Source: CAVQEK01 sp964596645 | Lineage (GTDB): Bacteria; Bacteroidota; Bacteroidia; Cytophagales; Cyclobacteriaceae | Length of the DNA: 32,558 nucleotides | Direction: 5' to 3' | NCBI GenBank assembly: GCA_964596645.1 | Contig: CAZQVB010000045.1 | Location: 1 to 32,558, forward strand | In this document: in pieces, positions 24,695-32,540 of the stretch | Layout: each line of letters starts with the position of its first letter | Position numbering within the stretch: the first letter of the stretch is position 1 | Made by a program: the position numbers and the translations under genes | Notes under the pieces: model-generated | The model's input: the letters and a program-made list of their open reading frames with translations, nothing else | Databases searched by the model: none | Told to the model about the DNA's origin: nothing

Positions 24695-25741
24695 TTAGCC
24701 GCCGATGCTGAAGCGCAGGCCTCCCCGTACCCAAATGCCGGGCATGGGCGTCATTACCTCGGTGTATTGCTCGTCAAACAGATTGGTGGCCTCCAGGTAT
24801 ATCAGCCATTGGGGGTTGTATTCAAATATAAATTTGGTATCCACCAACACATATGGCTCCTGACTTACCCGCTCTATGTAGCGCATGCGGGTGTGGTTGC
24901 TCAGGAAGTTAAATATGCGAAAGTCTACCCCCGCTATCACTTGCCGGTTGATGTGCTCCAACACGTACCTCGATACCACTTCGCTCTGATCGGTCAGGTT
25001 CTGGTCTATCTGATTGTAGCTAGCAAATATGCGGGCAATGAAGAAGTTGCGGGAGACGATCTCCTGCAAATTCAAATCGGCAGAGATCTCAATTCCGTTG
25101 GCGTCTACATTTTGGAAGTTGCGCGCATAATAGGCAGAGTCTGCCGGGTCGAGCACCCAATCGATCAGATTGCTGGCGCTACGGTTGAAGTGGTTCATCT
25201 CAAATGAAAAGCCATCGCCCATATAGCGCACGCCTGCTTCGTAGCCAATGGCCTCCTCCGGCTTCAAATTAGGATTGCCATACTCTGTAGGGCTTTCATA
25301 GTATTGGTCGTAGAAGGTGGGGATGCGGTAGGAAGACCCTGCATTGGCGTAAATGCGTACCCGCTGCGCCGGACTGTACCCCATATCGATGCCCGGAAAG
25401 GCGTTCCATCCAAAATCAGTGGCCCAGTTCAGATATACACCGGGCGTGATGTCGAACGAACGGCCAACTTTAAATCGGTGTTCGGCATACATTCCGGCGT
25501 TTTCACGGCTGAACCCATCCAAATTGCTGTCTGATTCATTGCCTCCCCGTACCCAGTCGCCTTGTATGTATTCATTGCGTGACTCTAGCCCAAAACCCGT
25601 TTCACCCAGTATATTCTGCCAGGTCGCGTTCAGTTCCACTCCCACCACGTTGGTCACATGGTCATTTTCATACACCGAGGGGTTGTCGCGTACAAAAAGG
25701 TATCGGTCGCGGTTGCGGCGCCAATAGGTTGCCCATTGCAT
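24695..25741 (-). CDS. TonB-dependent receptor, 3' part (beta-barrel)
   Basis: This reading frame encodes the C-terminal 348 residues of an outer-membrane TonB-dependent receptor. It has alternating aromatic strands of a 22-strand barrel, YRIPTFYDQYYESPTEYGNP followed by LKPEEAIGYEAGVRYMG, and the family C-terminal box TNLFDEQY ... PMPGIWVRGGLRFSIGG. The apparent start (MQWATYWRRNRD) is internal: removing one A from the A5 run at 25741-25745 fuses it to the 5' part as VGYKMQWATYWRR, a typical barrel strand. It ends right beside the REP cluster. It is one gene with the 25668-26552 frame. Confidence 0.88.
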   Translation of the reverse strand: MQWATYWRRNRDRYLFVRDNPSVYENDHVTNVVGVELNATWQNILGETGFGLESRNEYIQGDWVRGGNESDSNLDGFSRENAGMYAEHRFKVGRSFDITPGVYLNWATDFGWNAFPGIDMGYSPAQRVRIYANAGSSYRIPTFYDQYYESPTEYGNPNLKPEEAIGYEAGVRYMGDGFSFEMNHFNRSASNLIDWVLDPADSAYYARNFQNVDANGIEISADLNLQEIVSRNFFIARIFASYNQIDQNLTDQSEVVSRYVLEHINRQVIAGVDFRIFNFLSNHTRMRYIERVSQEPYVLVDTKFIFEYNPQWLIYLEATNLFDEQYTEVMTPMPGIWVRGGLRFSIGG

Positions 25742-26552
25742 TTTTATAGCCTACACTAAGCATGCTGGTGCGCACTTCTTCATATTGCTCTGTAAACTTC
25801 GGACTTGCATAGAATCCATTTGCGCCAAATTTGCGATCGGCCCAGCCGCCGGTAATGTTCAGCGTGCCCTCTGCCACAGCCAGCTCCGATTCATAGAAAA
25901 TATTGGTGATGCTGTAGTCAGTATTGTGTCTGTACCCATCGGAGGCATCGCGCGAGAGGGACAGGTATTGGTTATACATACCAATAGGAAGCGCTGCGCC
26001 GATACTGCCGCCGTAGGTGCCGTATTGGCCGCCGTACAAGTGCCCGTCCAATTTTTCATGATCAGGCACACGGGTCACGATGTTCACTGCTCCGGCGAAT
26101 GCGTTCTGGCCAAAATGCCTTGCCCCTGGTCCTTTCAGCACTTCAATGCGCTCTATGTGATCGAAGTTGACAGGCACATTGAGCATGTGATGTCCGGTTT
26201 GAGGGTCAGTGAGTTTCATGCCGTTCAGCAGCACGAGCGATTGCTCAAATGTTCCTCCCCGTATGCCAATATCGGCCTGCACGCCGGCAGGACCGCGCTG
26301 GCGAATATCGACGCCGGGCACATAGCTGAGTACTTCAGGCAAACTCCTGGCCGCCATTTTCTCTATTTCAGTGGCCGTCACGATGCTTACATTGCGTGAG
26401 GCCTCGGCAAAAGGCACACTGAGCCGGTTGTCTGAGATGGTGATGCCAGCCATGTTGATTGTTTTCAAACTATCCTGCTGGGCTTCCAAAGGATTCGCTA
26501 TGAGTAAAGCGGCAAGTACTACACTGCCCGTAAGCAAAGGGATGATCTTCAT
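25668..26552 (-). CDS. TonB-dependent receptor (BtuB-like), 5' part with plug domain
   Basis: This frame holds a signal peptide (KIIPLLTGSVVLAALLIANP, cut near LEAQ), a TonB-box-like segment (SLKTINMAGITISD) and the complete plug domain: PEVLSYVPGVDIRQRGP, VQADIGIRGGTFEQSLVLLN, GMKLTDPQTGHH, IERIEVLKGPGARHFGQNAF. The first barrel strands follow. After LSVGYK the frame is lost (last about 23 residues are out of frame). The plug motifs are those of the Bacteroidota vitamin B12-type receptor branch, but the substrate is not proven. The ATG at 26552 overlaps the stop of the upstream 172-aa gene by 4 bases, which means coupled translation. TonB-ExbBD is encoded at 3039-5316. Confidence 0.88.
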   Translation of the reverse strand: MKIIPLLTGSVVLAALLIANPLEAQQDSLKTINMAGITISDNRLSVPFAEASRNVSIVTATEIEKMAARSLPEVLSYVPGVDIRQRGPAGVQADIGIRGGTFEQSLVLLNGMKLTDPQTGHHMLNVPVNFDHIERIEVLKGPGARHFGQNAFAGAVNIVTRVPDHEKLDGHLYGGQYGTYGGSIGAALPIGMYNQYLSLSRDASDGYRHNTDYSITNIFYESELAVAEGTLNITGGWADRKFGANGFYASPKFTEQYEEVRTSMLSVGYKNAMGNLLAPQPRPIPFCTRQPLGV

Positions 26553-27067
26553 GATATATAGGTAAAATAATTCAGAAAATGGCAGAATGGCCGGGTGATG
26601 CTGCTTGCGCCACCAGTCGATTGAGATAAAATAAGAAGTATGGAAAAAACTGCTGAAGAAAGTGCCGGTATGTCAGGTCGTGGATTTCCTACGACGCTGG
26701 TGAATGGCATCAGGCATTCCTCGAACCGGTATAAGTGAAAAACAGAAGGAGGCTCTACAGCCCCTGGGCGGCAACTACAAGGCTGGGTCGTCGTTTGTTT
26801 AGAACATGCCTCGAGCAGGCCTAATGCAGCCACATCGCATGGGTCAGGCTCAGTTTCCGGACTTTCCATGTCGGCATCTTCCCCTGCTATGGCGCCAGCC
26901 CAGCTGCGTATGCCGCCGTCGCACTTGGAAGCCATATTCGCCGAAATATCGGCGGACAACACACCAATATGCACCACGCGGCCCAAGCTGTTGAATACAG
27001 CAAAACCTTTATTCTTCCACTGTGTGAAGAAAAATCGCGGCGCTATGTGGCTTGTACCTTTGGTCAT
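26549..27067 (-). CDS. Small protein coupled to the TonB-dependent receptor
   Basis: A 172-aa protein of unknown function. Near the N terminus is a motif, FFTQWKNKGFAVFNSLGRVV followed by HIGVLS, that I recall from the extreme N termini of BtuB-like receptors and small leader proteins before them in Bacteroidota (W-x2-K-x-[YF]-A-x-F-x-S-L-x3-V-x-I-G-x-L). The rest is Cys- and Pro-containing, with a late hydrophobic stretch (LSSAVFSILLILSQS). I chose ATG 27067 because a promoter lies just upstream; a TTG at 27115 would begin inside that promoter. Its stop overlaps the receptor ATG (ATGA). Whether the whole length is functional is uncertain. Confidence 0.6.
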   Translation of the reverse strand: MTKGTSHIAPRFFFTQWKNKGFAVFNSLGRVVHIGVLSADISANMASKCDGGIRSWAGAIAGEDADMESPETEPDPCDVAALGLLEACSKQTTTQPCSCRPGAVEPPSVFHLYRFEECLMPFTSVVGNPRPDIPALSSAVFSILLILSQSTGGASSITRPFCHFLNYFTYIS

Positions 27068-27086
27068 GATGAGCAATGCATGGCTA

Positions 27087-27118
27087 CAAAAATAGACGTA
27101 GAATGCATATGGCAAAAA
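27087..27118 (-). promoter_or_regulatory. Promoter of the small protein/TonB receptor operon
   Basis: On the minus strand TTTTTG (27113-27118) is followed after 18 bases by TATTTTTG (27087-27094), a full match to TAnnTTTG. The start site near 27080 leaves a leader of only about 13 nt before ATG 27067, too short for a riboswitch. Confidence 0.65.
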
Positions 27119-27345
27119 TGATTTCCGTCATGAAAGCAGGAAAACGAGGTGCCTGGTACGATTTCACGTGACCGATGCGGCGGCGTAGGGGCGAAATGAA
27201 CTGGCTCTTCAGTGGAAAAAAATTATGGCCGGGCTTTCACCTGGCCATGCCTTCGAGAACCCAACAAAACACCCTTCGGGCTGGAATTTGAGATTTACAT
27301 GATCAACGTTTGTACTGATTTTGGCAATCATAGCCTCTCAATTTA

Positions 27346-27771
27346 TCAGTCATAAAACTCAATCTCCAGCGAAGCACCTTCATTGCTATGGTCAAATTTA
27401 GAATCGGCGAATTTGGGCGGTCCAAAGCTGAGCTTTGGATTGTTAGAGAAACCGTATGGTTCCTTGGGTATACCAATGAAGTTGCGGTCTATCTCGCCGC
27501 TCTCATTTTCATCCTGAAAAATACTGATGGCATAGGCCCCCGGGGCAATGTCGGGTATTTCCACTTCCAGCATTTTTGACTCGGGTATATCGTACGACTG
27601 AGACCAAAAGTCATCTTTCAAAAAGGTGTCAGGGTCTTTGAAGAGCGCCACCACCACTTTGCCTTCGGTACTCGGTATTTTGGTGATCTTTACCTTGATG
27701 GGGGGGGCAGCCCACACAGCCACCGAGGCACTCACCATCATCACGGTGATCATCATGCGTTTTGTGTTCAT
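27346..27771 (-). CDS. DUF2141 domain-containing exported protein
   Basis: A 141-aa protein with a signal peptide (MITVMMVSASVAVWA, cut near APP) and a DUF2141 domain: VVVALFKDPDTFL, then AISIFQDENESGEIDRNFIG, IPKEPYGFSNN. The acidic loop DENESGEID resembles the calcium-binding-like loop of the family. The domain is small, beta-rich and periplasmic; its function is not established. The gene is not in an operon; gaps of 278 and 179 bases separate it from its neighbours, and no clear promoter was found. Confidence 0.88.
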   Translation of the reverse strand: MNTKRMMITVMMVSASVAVWAAPPIKVKITKIPSTEGKVVVALFKDPDTFLKDDFWSQSYDIPESKMLEVEIPDIAPGAYAISIFQDENESGEIDRNFIGIPKEPYGFSNNPKLSFGPPKFADSKFDHSNEGASLEIEFYD

Positions 27772-27950
27772 AGTTTGATCGGTTGTATTGGTTTAAGAAC
27801 GAGCATAAAACTGATTGAAAACCAAAATGTTGAACCCGCCACTTTTCGCTGGCGCCGAATGTAAGTTTGCCTTGAAACTTGATCGGCCATACCGATTAAA
27901 AAAAGGCAATATTTGTGATTCCAATAGTTGAATAGACATAATTCTTCATT

Positions 27951-29835
27951 TTGGATTGCGCTAAATTATATAAAACAGGGAGATGGTGTTGGAGGGTGGC
28001 GGCTGTTGTGCTGCTCACCCTCACAGCCTCTATACAATTCATGCTCGCCCAGGGCATAGCGGTGCAGCACTACTACGACGCTGAGAAAACAATTTTAAAA
28101 GANNNNNNNNNNAAAAGAATCCTTCTTTATCGCCGACTCTGCCACAGCCCTGCTTCATGGCCCCTACACCTCGTACTACGCCACCGGCAAAGTGGAGGCG
28201 AGCGGCACCTACACCAACAATCTGCCCGACAGCCTCTGGACATACTTTTATGAAAATGGTGCCCCAAAAATGCGCGGCTGGATTGAGCATGGCGTAAACC
28301 ATGGCCTTTGGCAGTATTACTTTGAAAACGGTCGACTGAATATGGCAGGCAACATTGAAGGCTCCAGCCGTGAGGGAAAATGGCAGTTTTATTATGAAAA
28401 CGGCGCGCTGAAAAGTGAAGGTAACTTTGATGACGACAAGAAAAACGGCATTTGGAACTACTTCTATGAAGACGGCACCCTCAAAGCGCAAGCATTCTAC
28501 AAAAACGATGTGGGGCACTACAAGGAGTTTTACAACGAGGGCGCACTAAAAGCCGAAGGCCAAAACGCATACGGAAAGAGCGACAGCATTTGGAGCTTTT
28601 ATCACGAAAATGGCAACCTGCAGGCACAGGGGCCATATGCCAACGGAATGCGTGAAGGCAAATGGACCTTTTACCACGACAATGGCAGCAAAGCCTCCGA
28701 AGGCCAGTACGTCAACAATGAGCGCCAGGATAAGTGGACGTTTTACCATCCCAACGGAGCGGTGAGCTCAGAAGGCGCATTGCGCGACGACAAGAAAGAA
28801 GGCTACTGGAAAATATTCAACAAACAGGGACAGTTTACCGGTGAAGGCATCTTTGAACAGAACGACGGCAAATACACCGAATACTACGAAGGTGGTGCCG
28901 TAAAGGCGGAGGGAAATATTGAGGACGGAAAAAATCACGGTGTGTGGTGGTACTACTACGAAGATGGCACGCGCGAGGGCGAATGCCATTTTGCGCATGG
29001 CTCAGGCCAGTACATCGGATACTACCGCGATGGCAACATCAAGATGAAGGGCCGCATAGAGGATGGCGTAAATGTAGGCGTTTGGGAACTTTACAACGGC
29101 GATGGCAGCCTTGCAGGCTACTATCAGCCCTACTACGAAAATGACAACCCTGTATATAAACTTGTGGAAAAACCACCGGTAGAGCGGGGCAACAGCACCA
29201 AGCCTGCATACCGCTACAAAAACTCCAAAGTGCGCTATTTCGACCCGGTGATCAATGAATACAGAGGCATCATCATCGGCACCAACCCACTGCCAATGTT
29301 TTTGGGCAACCTGCCCCTCTCTCTGGAATATTATTTTCAGGAGCGCTTGGGCTACGAGCTGCAGGTACGCATCTTGCGCGAGCCGTTTTTTGCCAGCAAC
29401 AGCAGCATAGCCCTCAACGACACCTACCAGCGCGGGCTCGATATAGCGCTACGACAGAAGTTTTACCATCCGGAAGGCCGCTACGGCATGTTTTATTTTG
29501 CACACGAAGTGCGATATACCATGCTCGACCACTACAGCAATGTGCTGGACTCTGCCAGCCAAAGTGTACTGCCCATGACCATACAGGCGCACGAGTCGAA
29601 ATTCGAATATTCCGTACTGATCGGCAACCGGTTCATTTCGCTGTATGGTGAGCGTATTCGGCGGTCATCGGTAGGCTTCACCATCGATGGCTTTATTGGC
29701 TTTGGTATAGGCTACAGGTTGTATGAAAAAAGATATGGTCGCAACACGGCCTTCGATGCTGTTTTCGGTGATTTGAATCAATCGAACTTTAGCTTGGTAC
29801 CACGGGTAGGGCTCACCTTTGGTATTATATTTTAG
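27951..29835 (+). CDS. YwqK/MORN-like repeat protein with C-terminal outer-membrane beta-barrel
   Basis: About 622 aa after repair of the gap. A signal sequence (VAAVVLLTLTASIQFMLAQ) leads to about 14 repeats of roughly 23 residues with the pattern G-x-W-x-[FY]-Y-x-x-[ND]-G-x-[LV]-x-x-x-G, for example KWQFYYENGALKSEG, IWNYFYEDGTLKAQA and KWTFYHPNGAVSSEG (residues about 55-380). Four units lack the Trp (such as HYKEFYNEGALKAEG). The last about 190 residues switch to amphipathic aromatic strands and end RVGLTFGIIF, with the terminal Phe of outer-membrane barrels. The repeats resemble YwqK antitoxin proteins, but the barrel suggests a cell-surface protein. No ATG fits; TTG 27951 or the GTG at the signal core are the start choices. 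Ten Ns interrupt residue 51. Confidence 0.8.
28103..28112. other. Run of ten Ns, likely artificial contig join
   Basis: The bases before the gap end AAAAGA (28097-28102) and those after it begin AAAAGA (28113-28118). Merging the two copies and dropping the Ns removes 16 bases and puts both halves of the YwqK-repeat gene in one frame, reading KTILKESFFIADSATALLHG. Confidence 0.8.
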
Positions 29836-29990
29836 TTCGGCATCCCAGCAACTATTGCTGGAAACAAGTAAGGCTGACCAGCAGTCAATTTTAAAAAAAT
29901 ATGATCTGCATCATGTAAAGCAATACCTAAGCGCAGTATCTTTGGGCAAGAACTTTTAAGAATTATTTAATATCATTTTTTCAGCTATTC

Positions 29991-30042
29991 AGTCACAAAG
30001 TTTTCGATTCTGGGAGGGATTGATCGCTTTGTGACTTTTTTT
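29991..30042 (+). terminator. Rho-independent terminator downstream of the YwqK-repeat gene
   Basis: AGTCACAAAG (29991-30000) pairs perfectly with CTTTGTGACT (30027-30036), followed by T6 up to 30042. An inner CGAT/ATCG stem may form in the 26-nt loop. It lies about 155 bases past the stop codon, so it may also end a short separate transcript. Confidence 0.82.
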
Positions 30043-30133
30043 ATACCTGCTTTTATGTGCCCGGCAATCTTAAATCTTGGCACGGCGGGCTTTCGGGTAT
30101 TTCGGCAAGGTGGCTGTACTGCCTGAGCTCCAT

Positions 30134-30158
30134 AAAAAAAGGGATCGTGCGATCCCTT
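30134..30158 (-). terminator. Rho-independent terminator of the thioredoxin gene
   Basis: On the minus strand AAGGGATC-GCAC-GATCCCTT forms an 8-bp stem with a 4-base loop and runs into a T stretch (30134-30140). It is about 52 bases beyond the thioredoxin stop codon. Confidence 0.85.
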
Positions 30159-30209
30159 CTTATTTTCATCATCATCGGCGCCGTGGCCGTCAATACCGCC
30201 CTTTGCACA

Positions 30210-30704
30210 TCACTTCCTCTCTTGTGCTTCTTCCTTGGCCAGCAATATCTCCTCTATGGCCTTTTTCATGGTAGCCTTTGGCAGAGCACCTGCGGCCATT
30301 TGCGGCTCCCCTTCCATGGGCACAAACAGAAGCGAAGGTATGCTGCGAATGCCGAATACGCTGGACAATTCCTGCTCCACCTCCGTATCGACCTTGTAAA
30401 TTTTTATTTTACCCTCATACTCCTTGCTCAGCTCTTCCAGAATAGGCGCTACCATCTTGCATGGGCCACACCAGTCGGCGTAGAAATCGATAAGGCAAGG
30501 CACCTCGCCTTCGTATTTCCATTCTTTGTTTTCCTCGTAGTTGAATACTTTTTCTTTAAAGCTCTTTTTCGTTAAATGTTCCATTTTAGAAGTTGGTTTA
30601 GTGGTTAATGTCTCGTGTTCAACCGGTTTTGTGATCATATAGGCACCGGCCACCGCGGCCCCCATCATCAGCAGCACTAGGGTCAATACTGTCTTTCTGC
30701 TCAT
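30210..30704 (-). CDS. Membrane-anchored thioredoxin family protein
   Basis: A 164-aa protein. An N-terminal hydrophobic segment (TVLTLVLLMMGAAVAGAYMI) should anchor it in the inner membrane with the thioredoxin domain outside the cytoplasm. The domain contains LIDFYADWCGPCKM with redox Cys79 and Cys82, and the cis-Pro loop GIRSIPSLLF. It is a classical thioredoxin (WCGPC), not a TlpA/ResA type. Without the anchor, an internal ATG (MEHLTKKSF) would give a cytoplasmic form. I keep the ATG at 30704 because a promoter lies right upstream. It is a single-gene unit with its own terminator, probably in disulfide exchange in the periplasm. Confidence 0.9.
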   Translation of the reverse strand: MSRKTVLTLVLLMMGAAVAGAYMITKPVEHETLTTKPTSKMEHLTKKSFKEKVFNYEENKEWKYEGEVPCLIDFYADWCGPCKMVAPILEELSKEYEGKIKIYKVDTEVEQELSSVFGIRSIPSLLFVPMEGEPQMAAGALPKATMKKAIEEILLAKEEAQERK

Positions 30705-30721
30705 GTCTTACAAATTTTTGG

Positions 30722-30753
30722 CAAAGCTAAAGAAAGACGATCATATTAACAAA
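30722..30753 (-). promoter_or_regulatory. Promoter of the thioredoxin gene
   Basis: On the minus strand TTTG (30750-30753) is followed after 20 bases by TAGCTTTG (30722-30729), a full match to TAnnTTTG. The start site near 30715 leaves about ten bases before ATG 30704. Confidence 0.7.
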
Positions 30754-30843
30754 TTATCATATAAAGATTTGTTCATTTGTTTCTAGAAGCACACACCAGT
30801 CGCAGTAAAAGCAAGAGCCGCGCGAAGTGAAAAGGCAGGCGGT

Positions 30844-31884
30844 TTACTTTCCGTAGATCAAGGAGTGGATAAAAGACATTTTGTGCACCACCGCCGGGGC
30901 TATTACGAAAGGATACACATCGGGCAGGCCCATGGCGCGGTTGATGCTGTTGACCGCAAAGGAAAGTGGCACACAGGTGAGGATGATGGTTTCGAACGAC
31001 GCTATGGTATAGGGGTCGAATGCAGCCTCCGTTTTCATGTCACGGACCACGCTGAGTGGCTGCACCTTTAAACCGAAAAAATACGCTGTCTCTACCATAT
31101 CCATAATGTGCAGATAGTGCGCCCAGGTCTCAGCCCAATCTTCCCAGGGGTGTGCCGAGGCGTATTTGCTGATGTATCGCTGCTGCCAATCGTCGGGTGC
31201 GCCATTGTTATAATAAGCCTGCAATGCGTCTCCATAGTGCACACGCTCATCGCCAAAGAGTGTGCGAAATGCCGTAAGCACGCTCTCATCGCTCTGCACC
31301 AGACGCTCCCAGAAATAATGGCCCACCTCATGCCTCAGATGGCCAATCAACGTGCGGTAGGGCTCCATGAGCTCCCTGCGCGCTTTTTCGCGCAACACAG
31401 AGTCGGCCTCCCTCAGCAGTATCGTGATCACTCCATCGGCATGGCCGGTCATGATGGTCGGGTCATTTTGCCTGGCCACAAAGTCGAAGCAGAGGCCATT
31501 TTCATCGCAGTTCTTACTGGGCAACTCAAGCCCTATCTTCAGCAGTTGGTACACCAGGCGATGCTTAGCCACTTCCAGGTTTTGCCATTTTTCAAAATTC
31601 TCCTCGTCAGTCAGATTGGGTATGGTTCGGTTGAGCTGGCATGCTCGGCAAAATTCCTGCGCATCATCTTTCTCTACCAACCAATTGCAGACGCCATAGG
31701 CTTTGTTTTTACAATACTTATACTCCTTTTGGTCGTGCTCAGCATATAAGCCGGAAAAGACCACATCGAAAGAAAGCATACGCCTGTCGGAATCGCGATA
31801 GCCGCACTGGCGGCCGCAATTTTCACATTTGTAGTTTTCAAAAAACAAGGGGTGATCGCAATGATCGCACTGGAATATCTTCAT
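30844..31884 (-). CDS. Putative zinc-binding metallopeptidase (Peptidase_Mx type)
   Basis: A 346-aa cytoplasmic protein. An N-terminal zinc ribbon has Cys6, Cys9, Cys20 and Cys23 (CDHC ... CENC), and further cysteine pairs follow (Cys58, Cys66; Cys79, Cys82). The catalytic part has the gluzincin motif HEVGHYF (His185, Glu186, His189), and a downstream acidic motif EDWAETWAHYLH that likely gives the third ligand. This combination matches the putative zinc-binding metallopeptidase family of unknown substrate. No signal peptide is present. It is a single gene with no close neighbour on its strand. The ATG at 31884 starts directly at the ribbon. Confidence 0.9.
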   Translation of the reverse strand: MKIFQCDHCDHPLFFENYKCENCGRQCGYRDSDRRMLSFDVVFSGLYAEHDQKEYKYCKNKAYGVCNWLVEKDDAQEFCRACQLNRTIPNLTDEENFEKWQNLEVAKHRLVYQLLKIGLELPSKNCDENGLCFDFVARQNDPTIMTGHADGVITILLREADSVLREKARRELMEPYRTLIGHLRHEVGHYFWERLVQSDESVLTAFRTLFGDERVHYGDALQAYYNNGAPDDWQQRYISKYASAHPWEDWAETWAHYLHIMDMVETAYFFGLKVQPLSVVRDMKTEAAFDPYTIASFETIILTCVPLSFAVNSINRAMGLPDVYPFVIAPAVVHKMSFIHSLIYGK

Positions 31885-31970
31885 GGATTTGGCAGGAATG
31901 TCGAATAGCTAACGGAGGCCCGTTGTGGCAAGTTATGCATAAAGCCCGGCACTAACATCTGCGGCTTGCC

Positions 31971-31995
31971 GCTTTTCACTCCACGGGCCGTGGGG
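31971..31995 (+). repeat. 25-bp direct repeat, copy 1
   Basis: GCTTTTCACTCCACGGGCCG followed by TGGGG is repeated without mismatch at 32516-32540. It contains the palindrome CCACGGGCCGTGG, which also occurs with one change (CCACAGGCCGTGG) at 385-397 on the left edge. Confidence 0.85.
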
Positions 31996-32032
31996 ATGGT
32001 TTCTCCGGACTTGACGGAAAATAGGTGGTATT

Positions 32033-32110
32033 GGTAGAATGGTAGACTCGTAGACTCGTAGACTCGTAGATTAGTAGATTGGTGAAGCGGTGAAGAATGA
32101 TTAGTAGACT
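32033..32110. repeat. 8-bp tandem repeat, consensus sGTAGAYT
   Basis: Consecutive units are GGTAGAAT, GGTAGACT, CGTAGACT, CGTAGACT, CGTAGATT, AGTAGATT, GGTGAAGC, GGTGAAGA, a 6-base remnant and AGTAGACT. Degenerate units continue to about 32150. The consensus is the reverse complement of the array at 296-383. Confidence 0.8.
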
Positions 32111-32187
32111 GGTGAACGGTGAAGAGTGATTAGTAGAATGGTGGGTTGTTGAGAGCGCTGAAAATGAATGGTGAATATAAAAATTGA

Positions 32188-32214
32188 GTCATGCTGAACT
32201 TGTTTCAGCATCTG
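32188..32214. repeat. Palindrome ATGCTGAA-CTTGT-TTCAGCAT
   Basis: A perfect 8-bp stem with a 5-base loop (32191-32211). It is the inverted partner of 238-264. Confidence 0.75.
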
Positions 32215-32291
32215 TCGGCTATTGGCAATGGCCGCCGCGAATTATGCGCGCAGGCTGGTCAAAACAGCGGGCGTGCGGCGGACCCATTTGC

Positions 32292-32314
32292 ATGGTCTGT
32301 GGACCACAGACCAT
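32292..32314. repeat. 23-bp palindrome ATGGTCTGTGG-A-CCACAGACCAT
   Basis: Two perfect 11-base arms surround a single A. There is no T run and no gene nearby that it would serve. Confidence 0.75.
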
Positions 32315-32515
32315 TTCGTGTGGCAGGCCCCGCGTGCATGGCAGCATTATTTTGACATGATTTTCGTTGGTTCGTTTCTCTTCATCAACTGGAAAGGAAA
32401 TGAACAGCCACGGATGGTTTGCATCATTCGAAGTTTGCTGATCTACATATAACCAGAAGTGCTCTTCACTTGCTCATGCTTATAAAAGTCTTCAACCCCA
32501 CACCGCCGGCTTGGC

Positions 32516-32540
32516 GCTTTTCACTCCACGGGCCGTGGGG
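32516..32540 (+). repeat. 25-bp direct repeat, copy 2
   Basis: Identical to 31971-31995. The copies are 545 bases apart and the second lies close to the end of the window. Confidence 0.85.

Noticed and set aside
24481..25207. Several long plus-strand open frames across the repeats and the receptor gene
   Set aside because: They run through repeated palindromes (giving repeated PFQG-type peptides) or antisense to the receptor barrel, and show no protein family features.
26553..27345. Cobalamin riboswitch upstream of the BtuB-like receptor
   Set aside because: I found no B12-box or conserved core. The stretches with GTGAAA on the minus strand lack the expected partner motifs, and the likely promoter leaves a leader of about 13 nt.
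32222..32452. Open reading frame of 76 codons at the right edge
   Set aside because: It spans a 23-bp palindrome and repeat-rich DNA, has no homology that I recognise and no promoter.
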